Positions 9,646-17,315 of a stretch of 64,000 nucleotides of DNA are shown here, piece after piece. The notes beneath the pieces are model-generated. The model was not told the DNA's origin, ran no database searches, and saw nothing but the letters and a program-made list of their open reading frames with translations. Location: assembly GCA_942493375.1 (NCBI GenBank), contig OW818698.1, positions 4,030,001 through 4,094,000 of the forward strand. Reading direction: 5' to 3'. How positions within the stretch are numbered: position 1 is the stretch's first letter; the number at the start of each line of letters is the position of its first letter. The translations under genes were made by a program, and so were the position numbers. This stretch comes from G942493375 sp942493375. Lineage in GTDB: Bacteria > Armatimonadota > UBA5829.

Positions 9646-9719
9646 TGTCTGAATCCTCCTGTGTAGTTGGCGACATAAAAAGTGTCTGATTGTTACCAAC
9701 CTAGTCGCTCCGTGTATAT

Positions 9720-9735
9720 CGATAAAGCGCTATCG
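9720..9735. promoter_or_regulatory. Possible operator in the adhE leader
   Basis: An inverted repeat CGATA-N6-TATCG lies just downstream of the predicted adhE start point. It could bind a repressor or shape the leader. It does not match the classical Rex box well, so redox control by Rex is not claimed. Confidence 0.3.
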
Positions 9736-9749
9736 TTAATAACATAACA

Positions 9750-9778
9750 ATAATATTCCACTTTTTGCTTTCTGTCAA
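9750..9778 (-). promoter_or_regulatory. adhE promoter
   Basis: On the minus strand TTGACA (9773-9778), 17 bp, TATTAT (9750-9755): perfect -35 and 5/6 -10. It gives a leader of about 100 nt to the adhE start at 9645. Confidence 0.75.
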
Positions 9779-9784
9779 ACTAAA

Positions 9785-9828
9785 AAAAAGACGGGTAACA
9801 TTTCCGGAGAAATATTACCCGTCTTTTT
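9785..9828 (-). terminator. Terminator after the GDSL esterase gene (bidirectional)
   Basis: A strong hairpin with 13-bp arms around AAAAGACGGGTAA and its complement, plus an inner 5-bp ATTTC/GAAAT stem and a CGGA loop. It is flanked by A and T runs on both sides, so it works in either direction. It lies 40 bp after the stop of the minus-strand esterase. Confidence 0.85.
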
Positions 9829-9869
9829 CTATTCTACTGATAAATGAAAGTCTCTACAGACTGACCAGA

Positions 9870-10919
9870 CTAGAATTTCATAACCTCGAAAGCCTGGGCA
9901 TACAGCCAATGCCCGAAATCGTTAGGATGATTGATGCCCAATATCGACGGTTGATCTTTGCGTTTGAGGACCATTTGCCAAACGCTGTAGACATCCGCAT
10001 ATGCACAGTTGGCTTTAGAAGCAGCTTGCCTTGCTGCCTCTGCATATTGTCCCATCCGGTGTGATCCATAATGCCAGTCTTCATTAGGCGGCATTGTAGA
10101 GAATATGATTACATCGGCGCCTTTGCGCTCTCTGATCATCTCTACTATGGTAATCATATTGGCCTTGAATTTGTCTACTTCAACGCCGAAACCAGGCATG
10201 TTGTGGTCATTCATTCCAAAACCAACCAGGACCAGGTCCGGTTTATCAACTGTTCCGATATACTTATCAAACCAGTCTACTCCCTGCTGCGATGTATATC
10301 CGGATATTGAGGCATCTGCGACTTCTATCTTTGATTTAGGAAATCTATCCTGGAGGAACTTGCCATATATTGCCTGAAAGCGCAGATCAGGTTCAGAAGC
10401 TTCTCCACCAGCAGAAATACTGTCACCATAGGAAACTATTTTGAATGGACCACCACCTGATTCCAGTTTTTTGCGCACATTTGCCATATACTTGGTCTGA
10501 TCATTGGTCATGGCAAATGTCTTACCATTGGTTGTCTGATAGTCCACATAGACAAACCACTGGCCATATGAAAATGCCGGATAGTCGCCGTGCTTGAAGT
10601 CGACAACCCCATACCAGACATTTTTCGAGTAGTCAGGAATGCGCGAAGTTGTTGTGCGAGCTATCTTTCCCTTTGCATAGTCAACCGTATAATCAGCACC
10701 TTCAACATATTCTATACTACCGGTTTTTCCCTTCAGGTAGGTGCTGCGCAATTCTAGACTGCCCTTAACGATATTATCAAAGCACAGGTTGCTTGGATCA
10801 GTTTTAGCTAGAACCAGGCTATCTCCGGCTATATTCATCTTCTTGCCTTTTGTCATTCCAGATCCTCCAGCCAGACATATTAGAAAACAGACTATTATTA
10901 GCAATAGTGATATTCTCAT
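9870..10919 (-). CDS. Secreted SGNH/GDSL hydrolase (esterase), paralogue 1
   Basis: 349 residues with an N-terminal signal segment (MRISLLLIIVCFLICLAGGSG). Residues ~30-140 form a conserved beta-rich N-terminal domain shared by all three paralogues here. Residues ~155-349 are an SGNH hydrolase with block I SYGDSISAGGE (nucleophile Ser), block III GFGMNDHN and block V NHPNDFGHW (catalytic Asp/His). Such enzymes commonly remove acetyl or other acyl groups from polysaccharides; the substrate here is inferred. Its ATG overlaps the stop of the upstream GH42-like gene by 4 bases (ATGA), implying translational coupling. A terminator follows at 9785-9828. Confidence 0.85.
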   Translation of the reverse strand: MRISLLLIIVCFLICLAGGSGMTKGKKMNIAGDSLVLAKTDPSNLCFDNIVKGSLELRSTYLKGKTGSIEYVEGADYTVDYAKGKIARTTTSRIPDYSKNVWYGVVDFKHGDYPAFSYGQWFVYVDYQTTNGKTFAMTNDQTKYMANVRKKLESGGGPFKIVSYGDSISAGGEASEPDLRFQAIYGKFLQDRFPKSKIEVADASISGYTSQQGVDWFDKYIGTVDKPDLVLVGFGMNDHNMPGFGVEVDKFKANMITIVEMIRERKGADVIIFSTMPPNEDWHYGSHRMGQYAEAARQAASKANCAYADVYSVWQMVLKRKDQPSILGINHPNDFGHWLYAQAFEVMKF

Positions 10920-13201
10920 AAGTTACCTTTCATATTACCGTTACTGCGAAGACGAAGCCAGGAAGTAGCATTCTTTTGCATACGCAGTGTGATACTGCTA
11001 TCACCTTGCTTGATTATGTCAGCGCTGATAGCTTCGGCCTTGACTCCAACGGGCAAGTTGACGGTGACCAAGCCTTCGGGACCTTGGTGAATGATCAAGA
11101 ATTGGCCATCTGTCTGTACTATTTCATCGCCGCGAGTCCATATGTGAGCTCCTGCCTTTTCGAATAGGGTTCTCAGTAATGAAGACGAAACGCTCAAATC
11201 ACCTATGAATATGCTTTGGTGTTTGTTTACCAGTTTTCTCGCCGCTGAGGTAGTGTGGTCACTCTGGTATATCCCAAGTGTTTCAGCTTTGGGATCATCA
11301 ACAATGAATCGAGGTGACACAGAAGCGTTCTGACCCCAACTTTGTCCAGCCATTGAACCAACGCCGATGCTGCCTTGACTACCTTCTATACTTTTGACTG
11401 CTATACCCGTTGTCCTTTCTATTGAGGTAGTATTAAAACCTTGTGGTCCAAATGACCCAGGAGCATACAGCCATATAGCTGTGGTCTTTTCCATGTCCAA
11501 TCGAGTGAAAACACTTGTTGATTGCTTGCTTGTCAACGCATATGCGTTGGGAAACAGGTAGACCTTACATTTGGGTACGATGCCGTTGATGAAGTCGTCA
11601 AGTGTATAGAATCCTACAGTGGTTCCTGTCTTCATCGCCTCATTGCGCAATTGCATCAAAGGCCAGTAGAAGCCGTCCCAGTCGCTCTTTACGACGGATT
11701 TTGAATACTCATCCACAACTACAGCAACCTCTGGTCTGTATGGTGATGGATGGGCTTGAACTTCCTTCAGAAGCTGTGAGCGTTGTTCCATAATGCGCCA
11801 GAGTTTCGGATCTTTGAATGCTCCTGCTCCCGCAAGGTCCATCCACCAGGTTCCAGTACGATGGGTTAACAGAGCACCGAAATTGCGATCTAGTATACCG
11901 ATGGTCTCATCGAGATCGCGGGCCTGGTTTGGATAGAATATCGAGGAGTAGAGTGTGGTTTTGTTCATATCTATCAGGCTTGTGATCGTGTCGTCCTCGT
12001 TAAACCACAGCTTCCCATGTGCGGTGATGGAATCCACAGGAGACATAAAACCTCCGGGTTCACCACCCATTCGACCTACATAGGAGTAGGGGCTTCCGAG
12101 AATATCGACATCAGGACAAGCCAGTACCTTATCCAACCGGCTGTGACTACTAAAACTCCCACACAACTCGAATGTGTAACCATAGAAGAATGCAGTCAGT
12201 TTTCTACCTTTAGTTTCCTTTTTGACCAGCTTTGCCCAGTCCAGTATGCGATCGCTCGCAATATCACTGCAGTATCTTCCAAAATCCAACCAATCCTGCT
12301 CTTTCGGCACCGTGTAGAACATCTCAATGTCCTCACCGCCTCGTGCTCCATGCATTGGAAAACGTCCCGGTTCGAATGTAGGAATACCCGCAGTCTGCAA
12401 AGTGATATCCGGTCGACCCCAGGCTGTCTGCAGAGCCGAATTGGTCTTATATGTGATAAGCAACCACTGCCGGAAGCGTTGTGCATTGGCGGAACTGTAG
12501 TCCGGCCCCTTTTCACGATAGCTGTCTGTGAACATTTCGTGCTCGGGCCCACCCAACTGGTAGCAGATGACACGGTCTTTGAAGGCGCCTGATTCCAGGT
12601 GGCGGATATCACCGATGAGGTGCTTATCAGATAACCCCCAGAAGTATTCTGATGCCATTGATATATAGTGGCTGGTGCCATCGGAAAACTTCGATATATT
12701 ATCTGCGGGAATTTCAGACCATTCTTTCCAAAACGGCCAGGGACCGGGGTACATTCGTAGAACGAAAACGGCCTGTGGGTCGATGTTGACTATTGTCTGC
12801 ATAAAGCTGTCGCCCCGCGAATAATCGGGTTCCTGTGTGTTTTCAGAACGACTGACTCGATAAGGGAATGAATAAATGTGAACGCCAGACTCGCCTGCAA
12901 GTGCTACTTGGGCCTTCATATACTTCACCGATAATTCGCCAGGTATGTCGGTATTTGGGAAGAACATTATTGGGAGGATGGGTTTCCCATTGATTAGCAG
13001 CCGTGGCACGCCATTTGTCATCTTCACTTGTGCAGTTTTCACCGGCACAAATTTGCCGATTGAGGTTGTATCTGCAGCGGAGACGATGCAAGAGAGTGAC
13101 CAGATTATAAGAACGAGCCAGATTCGAACGAATGAGGATGTAGCTAGTTGAAGCTGTATACCAGATTGCAATCTATGTCTAACTGCCAAAACGTGTACCA
13201 T
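10916..13201 (-). CDS. Exported GH42-like beta-galactosidase family protein
   Basis: 761 residues. A hydrophobic stretch (VRIWLVLIIWSLSCIVSA) after an unusually long ~25-residue n-region indicates export. The true start could be slightly internal, but no better ATG or ribosome site is visible; AAAGGA abuts the ATG. The barrel shows LPIMFFPNT, VFVLRMYPGPWPFW, a probable acid/base in YQLGGPEHEMF (about residue 225) and a probable nucleophile in LWFNEDDT (about residue 405), then a trimerisation-like domain (YLFPNAYALTSKQ). It is the first gene of a pair with the GDSL esterase, so a glycosidase and an esterase are made together. The upstream neighbour is a 3' stub of another esterase copy. Confidence 0.8.
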   Translation of the reverse strand: MVHVLAVRHRLQSGIQLQLATSSFVRIWLVLIIWSLSCIVSAADTTSIGKFVPVKTAQVKMTNGVPRLLINGKPILPIMFFPNTDIPGELSVKYMKAQVALAGESGVHIYSFPYRVSRSENTQEPDYSRGDSFMQTIVNIDPQAVFVLRMYPGPWPFWKEWSEIPADNISKFSDGTSHYISMASEYFWGLSDKHLIGDIRHLESGAFKDRVICYQLGGPEHEMFTDSYREKGPDYSSANAQRFRQWLLITYKTNSALQTAWGRPDITLQTAGIPTFEPGRFPMHGARGGEDIEMFYTVPKEQDWLDFGRYCSDIASDRILDWAKLVKKETKGRKLTAFFYGYTFELCGSFSSHSRLDKVLACPDVDILGSPYSYVGRMGGEPGGFMSPVDSITAHGKLWFNEDDTITSLIDMNKTTLYSSIFYPNQARDLDETIGILDRNFGALLTHRTGTWWMDLAGAGAFKDPKLWRIMEQRSQLLKEVQAHPSPYRPEVAVVVDEYSKSVVKSDWDGFYWPLMQLRNEAMKTGTTVGFYTLDDFINGIVPKCKVYLFPNAYALTSKQSTSVFTRLDMEKTTAIWLYAPGSFGPQGFNTTSIERTTGIAVKSIEGSQGSIGVGSMAGQSWGQNASVSPRFIVDDPKAETLGIYQSDHTTSAARKLVNKHQSIFIGDLSVSSSLLRTLFEKAGAHIWTRGDEIVQTDGQFLIIHQGPEGLVTVNLPVGVKAEAISADIIKQGDSSITLRMQKNATSWLRLRSNGNMKGNL

Positions 13202-13215
13202 TCCTTTAATCTAAG

Positions 13216-13314
13216 CTAAAACTGCATAACTTCAAATGCCTGCTCAATAAGCCAGTGACCAAAATCGTTAGGGTGATTACTGCCCGATATCGAGTGCCGA
13301 TCTTTTCGCTTGAT
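13216..13314 (-). pseudogene. 3' remnant of a fourth GDSL esterase paralogue
   Basis: Minus-strand translation gives 32 codons that end in a stop and match the C terminus of the three intact esterases: KRKD, then SNHPNDFGHWL, then EQAFEVMQF. An in-frame TAA lies immediately upstream, and the stop codon of the GH39-like gene is only 8 bp away. All of the catalytic serine region is missing. This is decayed coding sequence, apparently the scar of a deletion or replacement. Confidence 0.85.
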
Positions 13315-13322
13315 TTATGTAG

Positions 13323-15842
13323 CTATTTATATGTTCTGAAGTAAAAACCATACCAGGCAAAATCAATTGGTTTGATCGGCATCCATCCGGCACCATCGTA
13401 GCTCATAAGAGTATCTGCAGGACGCTCCATCCATGGATTTACACCGCACCATCTGGTTTGGTCTGAATATGCTGTTTCGGTCACAATCCAGTAGATTTTA
13501 TTAGGATCAATATCAGTTATAAGTTTATCGAACCTAAAGATGGTAGTTCCACTGGTAATCCTGGATTTCGCACGCCCTGCCACACGACCTCTGGGATTAT
13601 CTTCCGCAATACGAATGGACAATTCTTTAGGGTCATTTGCCCAATTATTGATCCTTAGTGATACCGCAGACAGAGTTGTTGACTTTGGTTTGAATGGCTG
13701 TGCCAGATAGGTCGTCATACCCAGATCAATAGTTTCTTTTGGCTGTTCAACATCGACAATTTCCTGGTTTGAGAGCAGCACTTCCTTATCGTATGTAAGG
13801 CCATCGGCAAGTATTACTCTCATCAAAATTTTGTTTCTGTCTTTATCGGAGAACTGACCGGATGTACGTGTGAATGTAAACCTGTTCTCAGAGGAATTCA
13901 CCAGTTTCATAGGTTTCTCTGGTTGATCTGCCATTACTGTTATTGACTTTACATTTACTGCACCCTTGTTGACAATAATCCTTAGAACATCCAGTTTGTT
14001 TGAATCGCTTCTATCCATCGCAAAGGTATAGTCCTGTTCAATCTCGGGTGTAAAAGACATGGGTATGGCTGTTACAAAACCTGATGACTTCTCAGTTGCA
14101 ACTATCGTGAAATTCTGCTCATTTGTCTTGAGAGGTTTATCGAGTGCAATGGGAAATATGATCTCTTTTGCTTCCCTGCTGTTCAAATGTAAAGTCTGGA
14201 CAGATTTTATAAACTTGAGATCATTACTACCGGTGCAGCTGATATTTATAGACATCAATCTGGTAAATGGATTTACAATTGATATCTTAGCGTAGGGATA
14301 CTTTTTGCCTTTTATGCTTACTGTCTTCAGAGTGGATGGGAAAGAAGCAGCTTTTATCAAGGGTTTGCAGAGTTCAATATCGTTAATATTATCTATGTAG
14401 AAAAATTGTTCATTCTTAAGTGAAAATATTGCTACACCATTGATAGTCTTGAGTTTTACAGGTGTCCCTCCAGCTGGAGGAACAAGGCAGATTTCTTTTG
14501 AACCTGTGCGAAGGGTTGCTATTAATGCTTTTCCCTTGCCATAGATTGTGCCGAACTTTTTGCCATTTGAATCACGAATTAAATGGATAGACATTTCCGG
14601 TCCTGCGGTAATTGTTTTTATAAATGTCGCTCCAGCAAGACGATTTGAAACAATGTTCATCGCTGCAAAATCCGGTTTAGGGGAGAAATCGACATTTGCT
14701 ATACCTAATCTCAGTCCGTTCTCCCCAGGCCAATCTCTAAGGTCAAACTTGAACAAAGCACCTTCACGCATTCTTCTGTCCATCGTGAACCATAGAATGT
14801 ACATCTGTGCAAGCTTATCAGGTCCAGCTACATCAAATTCCGTTCCCATCACAGGCCCATTGAATCCGCCTTTATCAAGTGCCTTGAGGATTTCTTTCAT
14901 TGGAGGCTCAAAAGTAAATGGTTCAGTAGCATACGGATGAAGATCAAAAACATCAATGTATTTGGTGATTCCGGCTTCAATCAGTCCTTTTTGCCAGGGA
15001 ACATCCATACCCGCTGACCCACCGAGAATCAATTTTACTTTCTTACCGGATTCCACCACACCTGCTTTTGCATCTTTGGCATAGGCATCAATATATTTCT
15101 CTGGTGTTATACCACCAGGAAATCTGGCACCAGAACAACCGATAGGATTAGGTTCATTCCATACCTGCCAGTAGGGAATGGTATCGCCATATTTTAAAGC
15201 TATTGTTTTAAATAGCTCTCGCCATGTATCACCTTTGGGTTTTCCGAGGGTTTGTCCGGTTTCGTTGCACGCCCACTCTGGGAGGCCTTCAACTGCGGGT
15301 ATAACTATGAACCCGGCCTTACCTTCAGCTAGATATCTCTTATATACCTCATCACTCCATTTTCCAGGCTCTTTCTCAAATCTCTCCCAGCGAAATCTGT
15401 CTCTTAAATAATACGCACTCGAGTATTTTGCAATTGCCAGATTCTTATCAAATGATTTCCTGGCATTTTCAGGACTGCCGCTCGAATATATTCCGTCATC
15501 TCCGCCAATATGAGCATCCAATCCAACCACACTCGGAATATTCTTTCTTCGATATGCTATGAGAAAAGATACCGATGATTTGCCATTAATGGCTATATAA
15601 TATCCAGCAGGCAATCCAGCCAACATTGTTTTGCCATTTGCACCAATTCTGAGGGTTTTCATTGTTTTCCCGCTAGAATCCTTGATGATAACCTTAGCTC
15701 CCGCTTCATCAAGCACATTTATACTCTCACCAATATAGCAATATGGTAAGTTTCCTTTCCCTGAAACCTTTAATGCACTTGCAGCAGATGAAAACAATAC
15801 ACCGGCACAAATAATGAAAAGAAATATTTGCCTGAAATTCAT
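13323..15842 (-). CDS. Secreted GH39-like (clan GH-A) glycoside hydrolase
   Basis: 839 residues with a signal peptide (MNFRQIFLFIICAGVLFSSAASA). After an ~85-residue beta domain, a TIM barrel runs from about residue 105 to 400. It has RFRWERFEKEPGKW, the acid/base glutamate in YWQVWNEPNP and the nucleophile in VMGTEFDVAG, both typical of GH39/GH5-type clan A enzymes. The remaining ~430 residues are beta-rich, with DLGMTTYLAQPFKP.STTLSAVSLRI near the end, like a jelly-roll binding module. Candidate activities are beta-xylosidase, alpha-iduronidase or a related exo-acting role. It is transcribed alone from a promoter at 15888-15916, with GGTGG as the ribosome site. It abuts an esterase remnant at its 3' end. 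Confidence 0.8.
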   Translation of the reverse strand: MNFRQIFLFIICAGVLFSSAASALKVSGKGNLPYCYIGESINVLDEAGAKVIIKDSSGKTMKTLRIGANGKTMLAGLPAGYYIAINGKSSVSFLIAYRRKNIPSVVGLDAHIGGDDGIYSSGSPENARKSFDKNLAIAKYSSAYYLRDRFRWERFEKEPGKWSDEVYKRYLAEGKAGFIVIPAVEGLPEWACNETGQTLGKPKGDTWRELFKTIALKYGDTIPYWQVWNEPNPIGCSGARFPGGITPEKYIDAYAKDAKAGVVESGKKVKLILGGSAGMDVPWQKGLIEAGITKYIDVFDLHPYATEPFTFEPPMKEILKALDKGGFNGPVMGTEFDVAGPDKLAQMYILWFTMDRRMREGALFKFDLRDWPGENGLRLGIANVDFSPKPDFAAMNIVSNRLAGATFIKTITAGPEMSIHLIRDSNGKKFGTIYGKGKALIATLRTGSKEICLVPPAGGTPVKLKTINGVAIFSLKNEQFFYIDNINDIELCKPLIKAASFPSTLKTVSIKGKKYPYAKISIVNPFTRLMSINISCTGSNDLKFIKSVQTLHLNSREAKEIIFPIALDKPLKTNEQNFTIVATEKSSGFVTAIPMSFTPEIEQDYTFAMDRSDSNKLDVLRIIVNKGAVNVKSITVMADQPEKPMKLVNSSENRFTFTRTSGQFSDKDRNKILMRVILADGLTYDKEVLLSNQEIVDVEQPKETIDLGMTTYLAQPFKPKSTTLSAVSLRINNWANDPKELSIRIAEDNPRGRVAGRAKSRITSGTTIFRFDKLITDIDPNKIYWIVTETAYSDQTRWCGVNPWMERPADTLMSYDGAGWMPIKPIDFAWYGFYFRTYK

Positions 15843-15887
15843 TTACTACCACCTGTAGGATTTTTATGCCACCTTATAGCTGAGATA

Positions 15888-15916
15888 CAAATACTGAACG
15901 GTTTTATATTGGTCAA
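15888..15916 (-). promoter_or_regulatory. Promoter of the GH39-like gene
   Basis: Minus strand TTGACC (15911-15916), 17 bp, TATTTG (15888-15893), about 45 bp upstream of the ATG. The -10 box is only a partial match. Confidence 0.5.
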
Positions 15917-16050
15917 GCAAGTATGTATTTACCTGACATTCATATAATACCAGAGAATTGGATAAAGGAAGATATAGCAGGGAGAGAAGTATTAGTAGCT
16001 AGTAATGTTAGCATGTTGTGGTGGATACGTGTGCGACTAACAGAAAATCA

Positions 16051-16134
16051 GATTTAACATGGATATGCAGGATTCACAGCTAATTTAAGTGGTATTTCCA
16101 CTATCCTGTACATCCTGTTTATCCATGTTAAATC
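16051..16134. repeat. Palindromic intergenic repeat with 15-bp arms
   Basis: Arms GATTTAACATGGATA (16051-16065) and its exact complement (16120-16134) enclose a second pair of near-complementary CAGGAT/ATCCTG tracts. The motif 'cctgt.catcctgtttatccatgtt' resembles dispersed intergenic palindromes seen in many environmental genomes. The rest of the 311-bp gap 15843-16153 holds only the GH39-like promoter and leader. Confidence 0.7.
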
Positions 16135-16153
16135 AATATGAAGCTGTTTAAGT

Positions 16154-17227
16154 CTAGAACTTTACAGCTTCAAATCCCTGTTCGTATAACCAGTGACCGA
16201 AATCGTTGGGGTGGTTGATGTTGTTGCCTAGTAGTGACGGCTGATCTTTACGCTTAAGCGCCATCTTCCATACATCGTAAACATCGGCATAGCCGCATTT
16301 GGATTCCTGCGCAGCTTCTTTTGCAGCCTGAGCATACTCGCCCATCCTGTGTGAACCATAATGCCAGTTCTCGTTGGGAGGCATTGTTGAGAAGATAAGA
16401 ACATCAGCACCCTTGCGCTCTCTCAGCATTTTCACAATGGTTATGAAGTTTGCTTTGAATTTATCTACAGGGACTCCAAATCCAGGAATATTGTGGTCGT
16501 TCATACCAAAACCAAGCAAAACCAGGTCTGCCTGTTTTATATTAACCATGTTGTATCTGGGGTCATCAAACCAGTCAATTCCCTGTTGTGAAGTATATCC
16601 GGATATTGAGGCATCCACAACCTCTACCTGTGATTTTGGGAACTTGGCCTGTAAGTATCTACCAAATCTTGCCTGGAAACGCAGATCAGGTTCCGAAGCC
16701 TCACCACCCGCTGCAATACTGTCTCCGAATGAAACCACCTTGAATGGTCCGCCTGCTTCGAGCTTCTTGCGGACATTAGCCATGACTTTGGTCTGGTCAT
16801 TGGTCAGCGCAAACACCTTACCATTTGTTGTCTTGTAATCCACCCAAATGAAGAATGGGTGATTGGAGAAATTGGATATTTTGCCGTGGTCAAAATCGAC
16901 AACACCATACGAACCGTTAGTCGAATAATCGGGGATTGTGGAGTTTGCTGTGCGGGTTACTGTGCCTTTTTTATAGTCCACCACATAGTCAGTACCTTCT
17001 TTATAGACTTTAGTACCTTCTTTGTCAGCGCGGAAATTAGTTCGGATAACCACACTGCCTTTGACTATCTGATCGAAACATAGAATGCCTGGAATAGTCT
17101 TTGCCAGAACCAGGCTCTCTCCCTTGATTTCCATTTTTTTGCCCTTTGCCATAACAGAACTGCCAACGAGGCAGATCATAGCATAAGCCAATGTCAAAAA
17201 TAGTAATGATGCTTTCAAGTAATTCAC
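16154..17227 (-). CDS. Secreted SGNH/GDSL hydrolase (esterase), paralogue 2
   Basis: 357 residues. The signal segment (SLLFLTLAYAMICLVGSSVMA) is followed by the shared N-terminal domain beginning KGKKMEIKGESLVLAKT. Catalytic blocks are SFGDSIAAGGE, GFGMNDHN and NHPNDFGHW. It has a two-residue insertion (GNNINHP) relative to paralogue 1, shared with paralogue 3. It probably acts outside the cytoplasm as a carbohydrate esterase. It lies 88 bp downstream of the DUF4838 gene in the same direction, so it is plausibly the last gene of the operon that starts at 22450. No strong terminator follows, only the palindromic repeat at 16051-16134. Confidence 0.85.
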   Translation of the reverse strand: MNYLKASLLFLTLAYAMICLVGSSVMAKGKKMEIKGESLVLAKTIPGILCFDQIVKGSVVIRTNFRADKEGTKVYKEGTDYVVDYKKGTVTRTANSTIPDYSTNGSYGVVDFDHGKISNFSNHPFFIWVDYKTTNGKVFALTNDQTKVMANVRKKLEAGGPFKVVSFGDSIAAGGEASEPDLRFQARFGRYLQAKFPKSQVEVVDASISGYTSQQGIDWFDDPRYNMVNIKQADLVLLGFGMNDHNIPGFGVPVDKFKANFITIVKMLRERKGADVLIFSTMPPNENWHYGSHRMGEYAQAAKEAAQESKCGYADVYDVWKMALKRKDQPSLLGNNINHPNDFGHWLYEQGFEAVKF

Positions 17228-17315
17228 TTTACAATATGCCTTCTTTCAAAAGAGTTTGGGTTGAGTGGAGGTGATGTTTTTCAGCACCTCAAGTAAGTTT
17301 GTGGTAATCGCCTTT

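Noticed and set aside
9646..9699. 18-codon extension of adhE
   Set aside because: AGGAGG lies inside it, 8 bases before the ATG at 9645, so translation starts there.
9720..9755. Rex-type redox operator at adhE
   Set aside because: Expected in principle for adhE, but the sequence lacks a convincing TTGTGAA-type palindrome; only an unrelated short inverted repeat is present.
12017..12592. 191-codon plus-strand ORF
   Set aside because: Antisense to the GH42-like gene; composition typical of a shadow frame.
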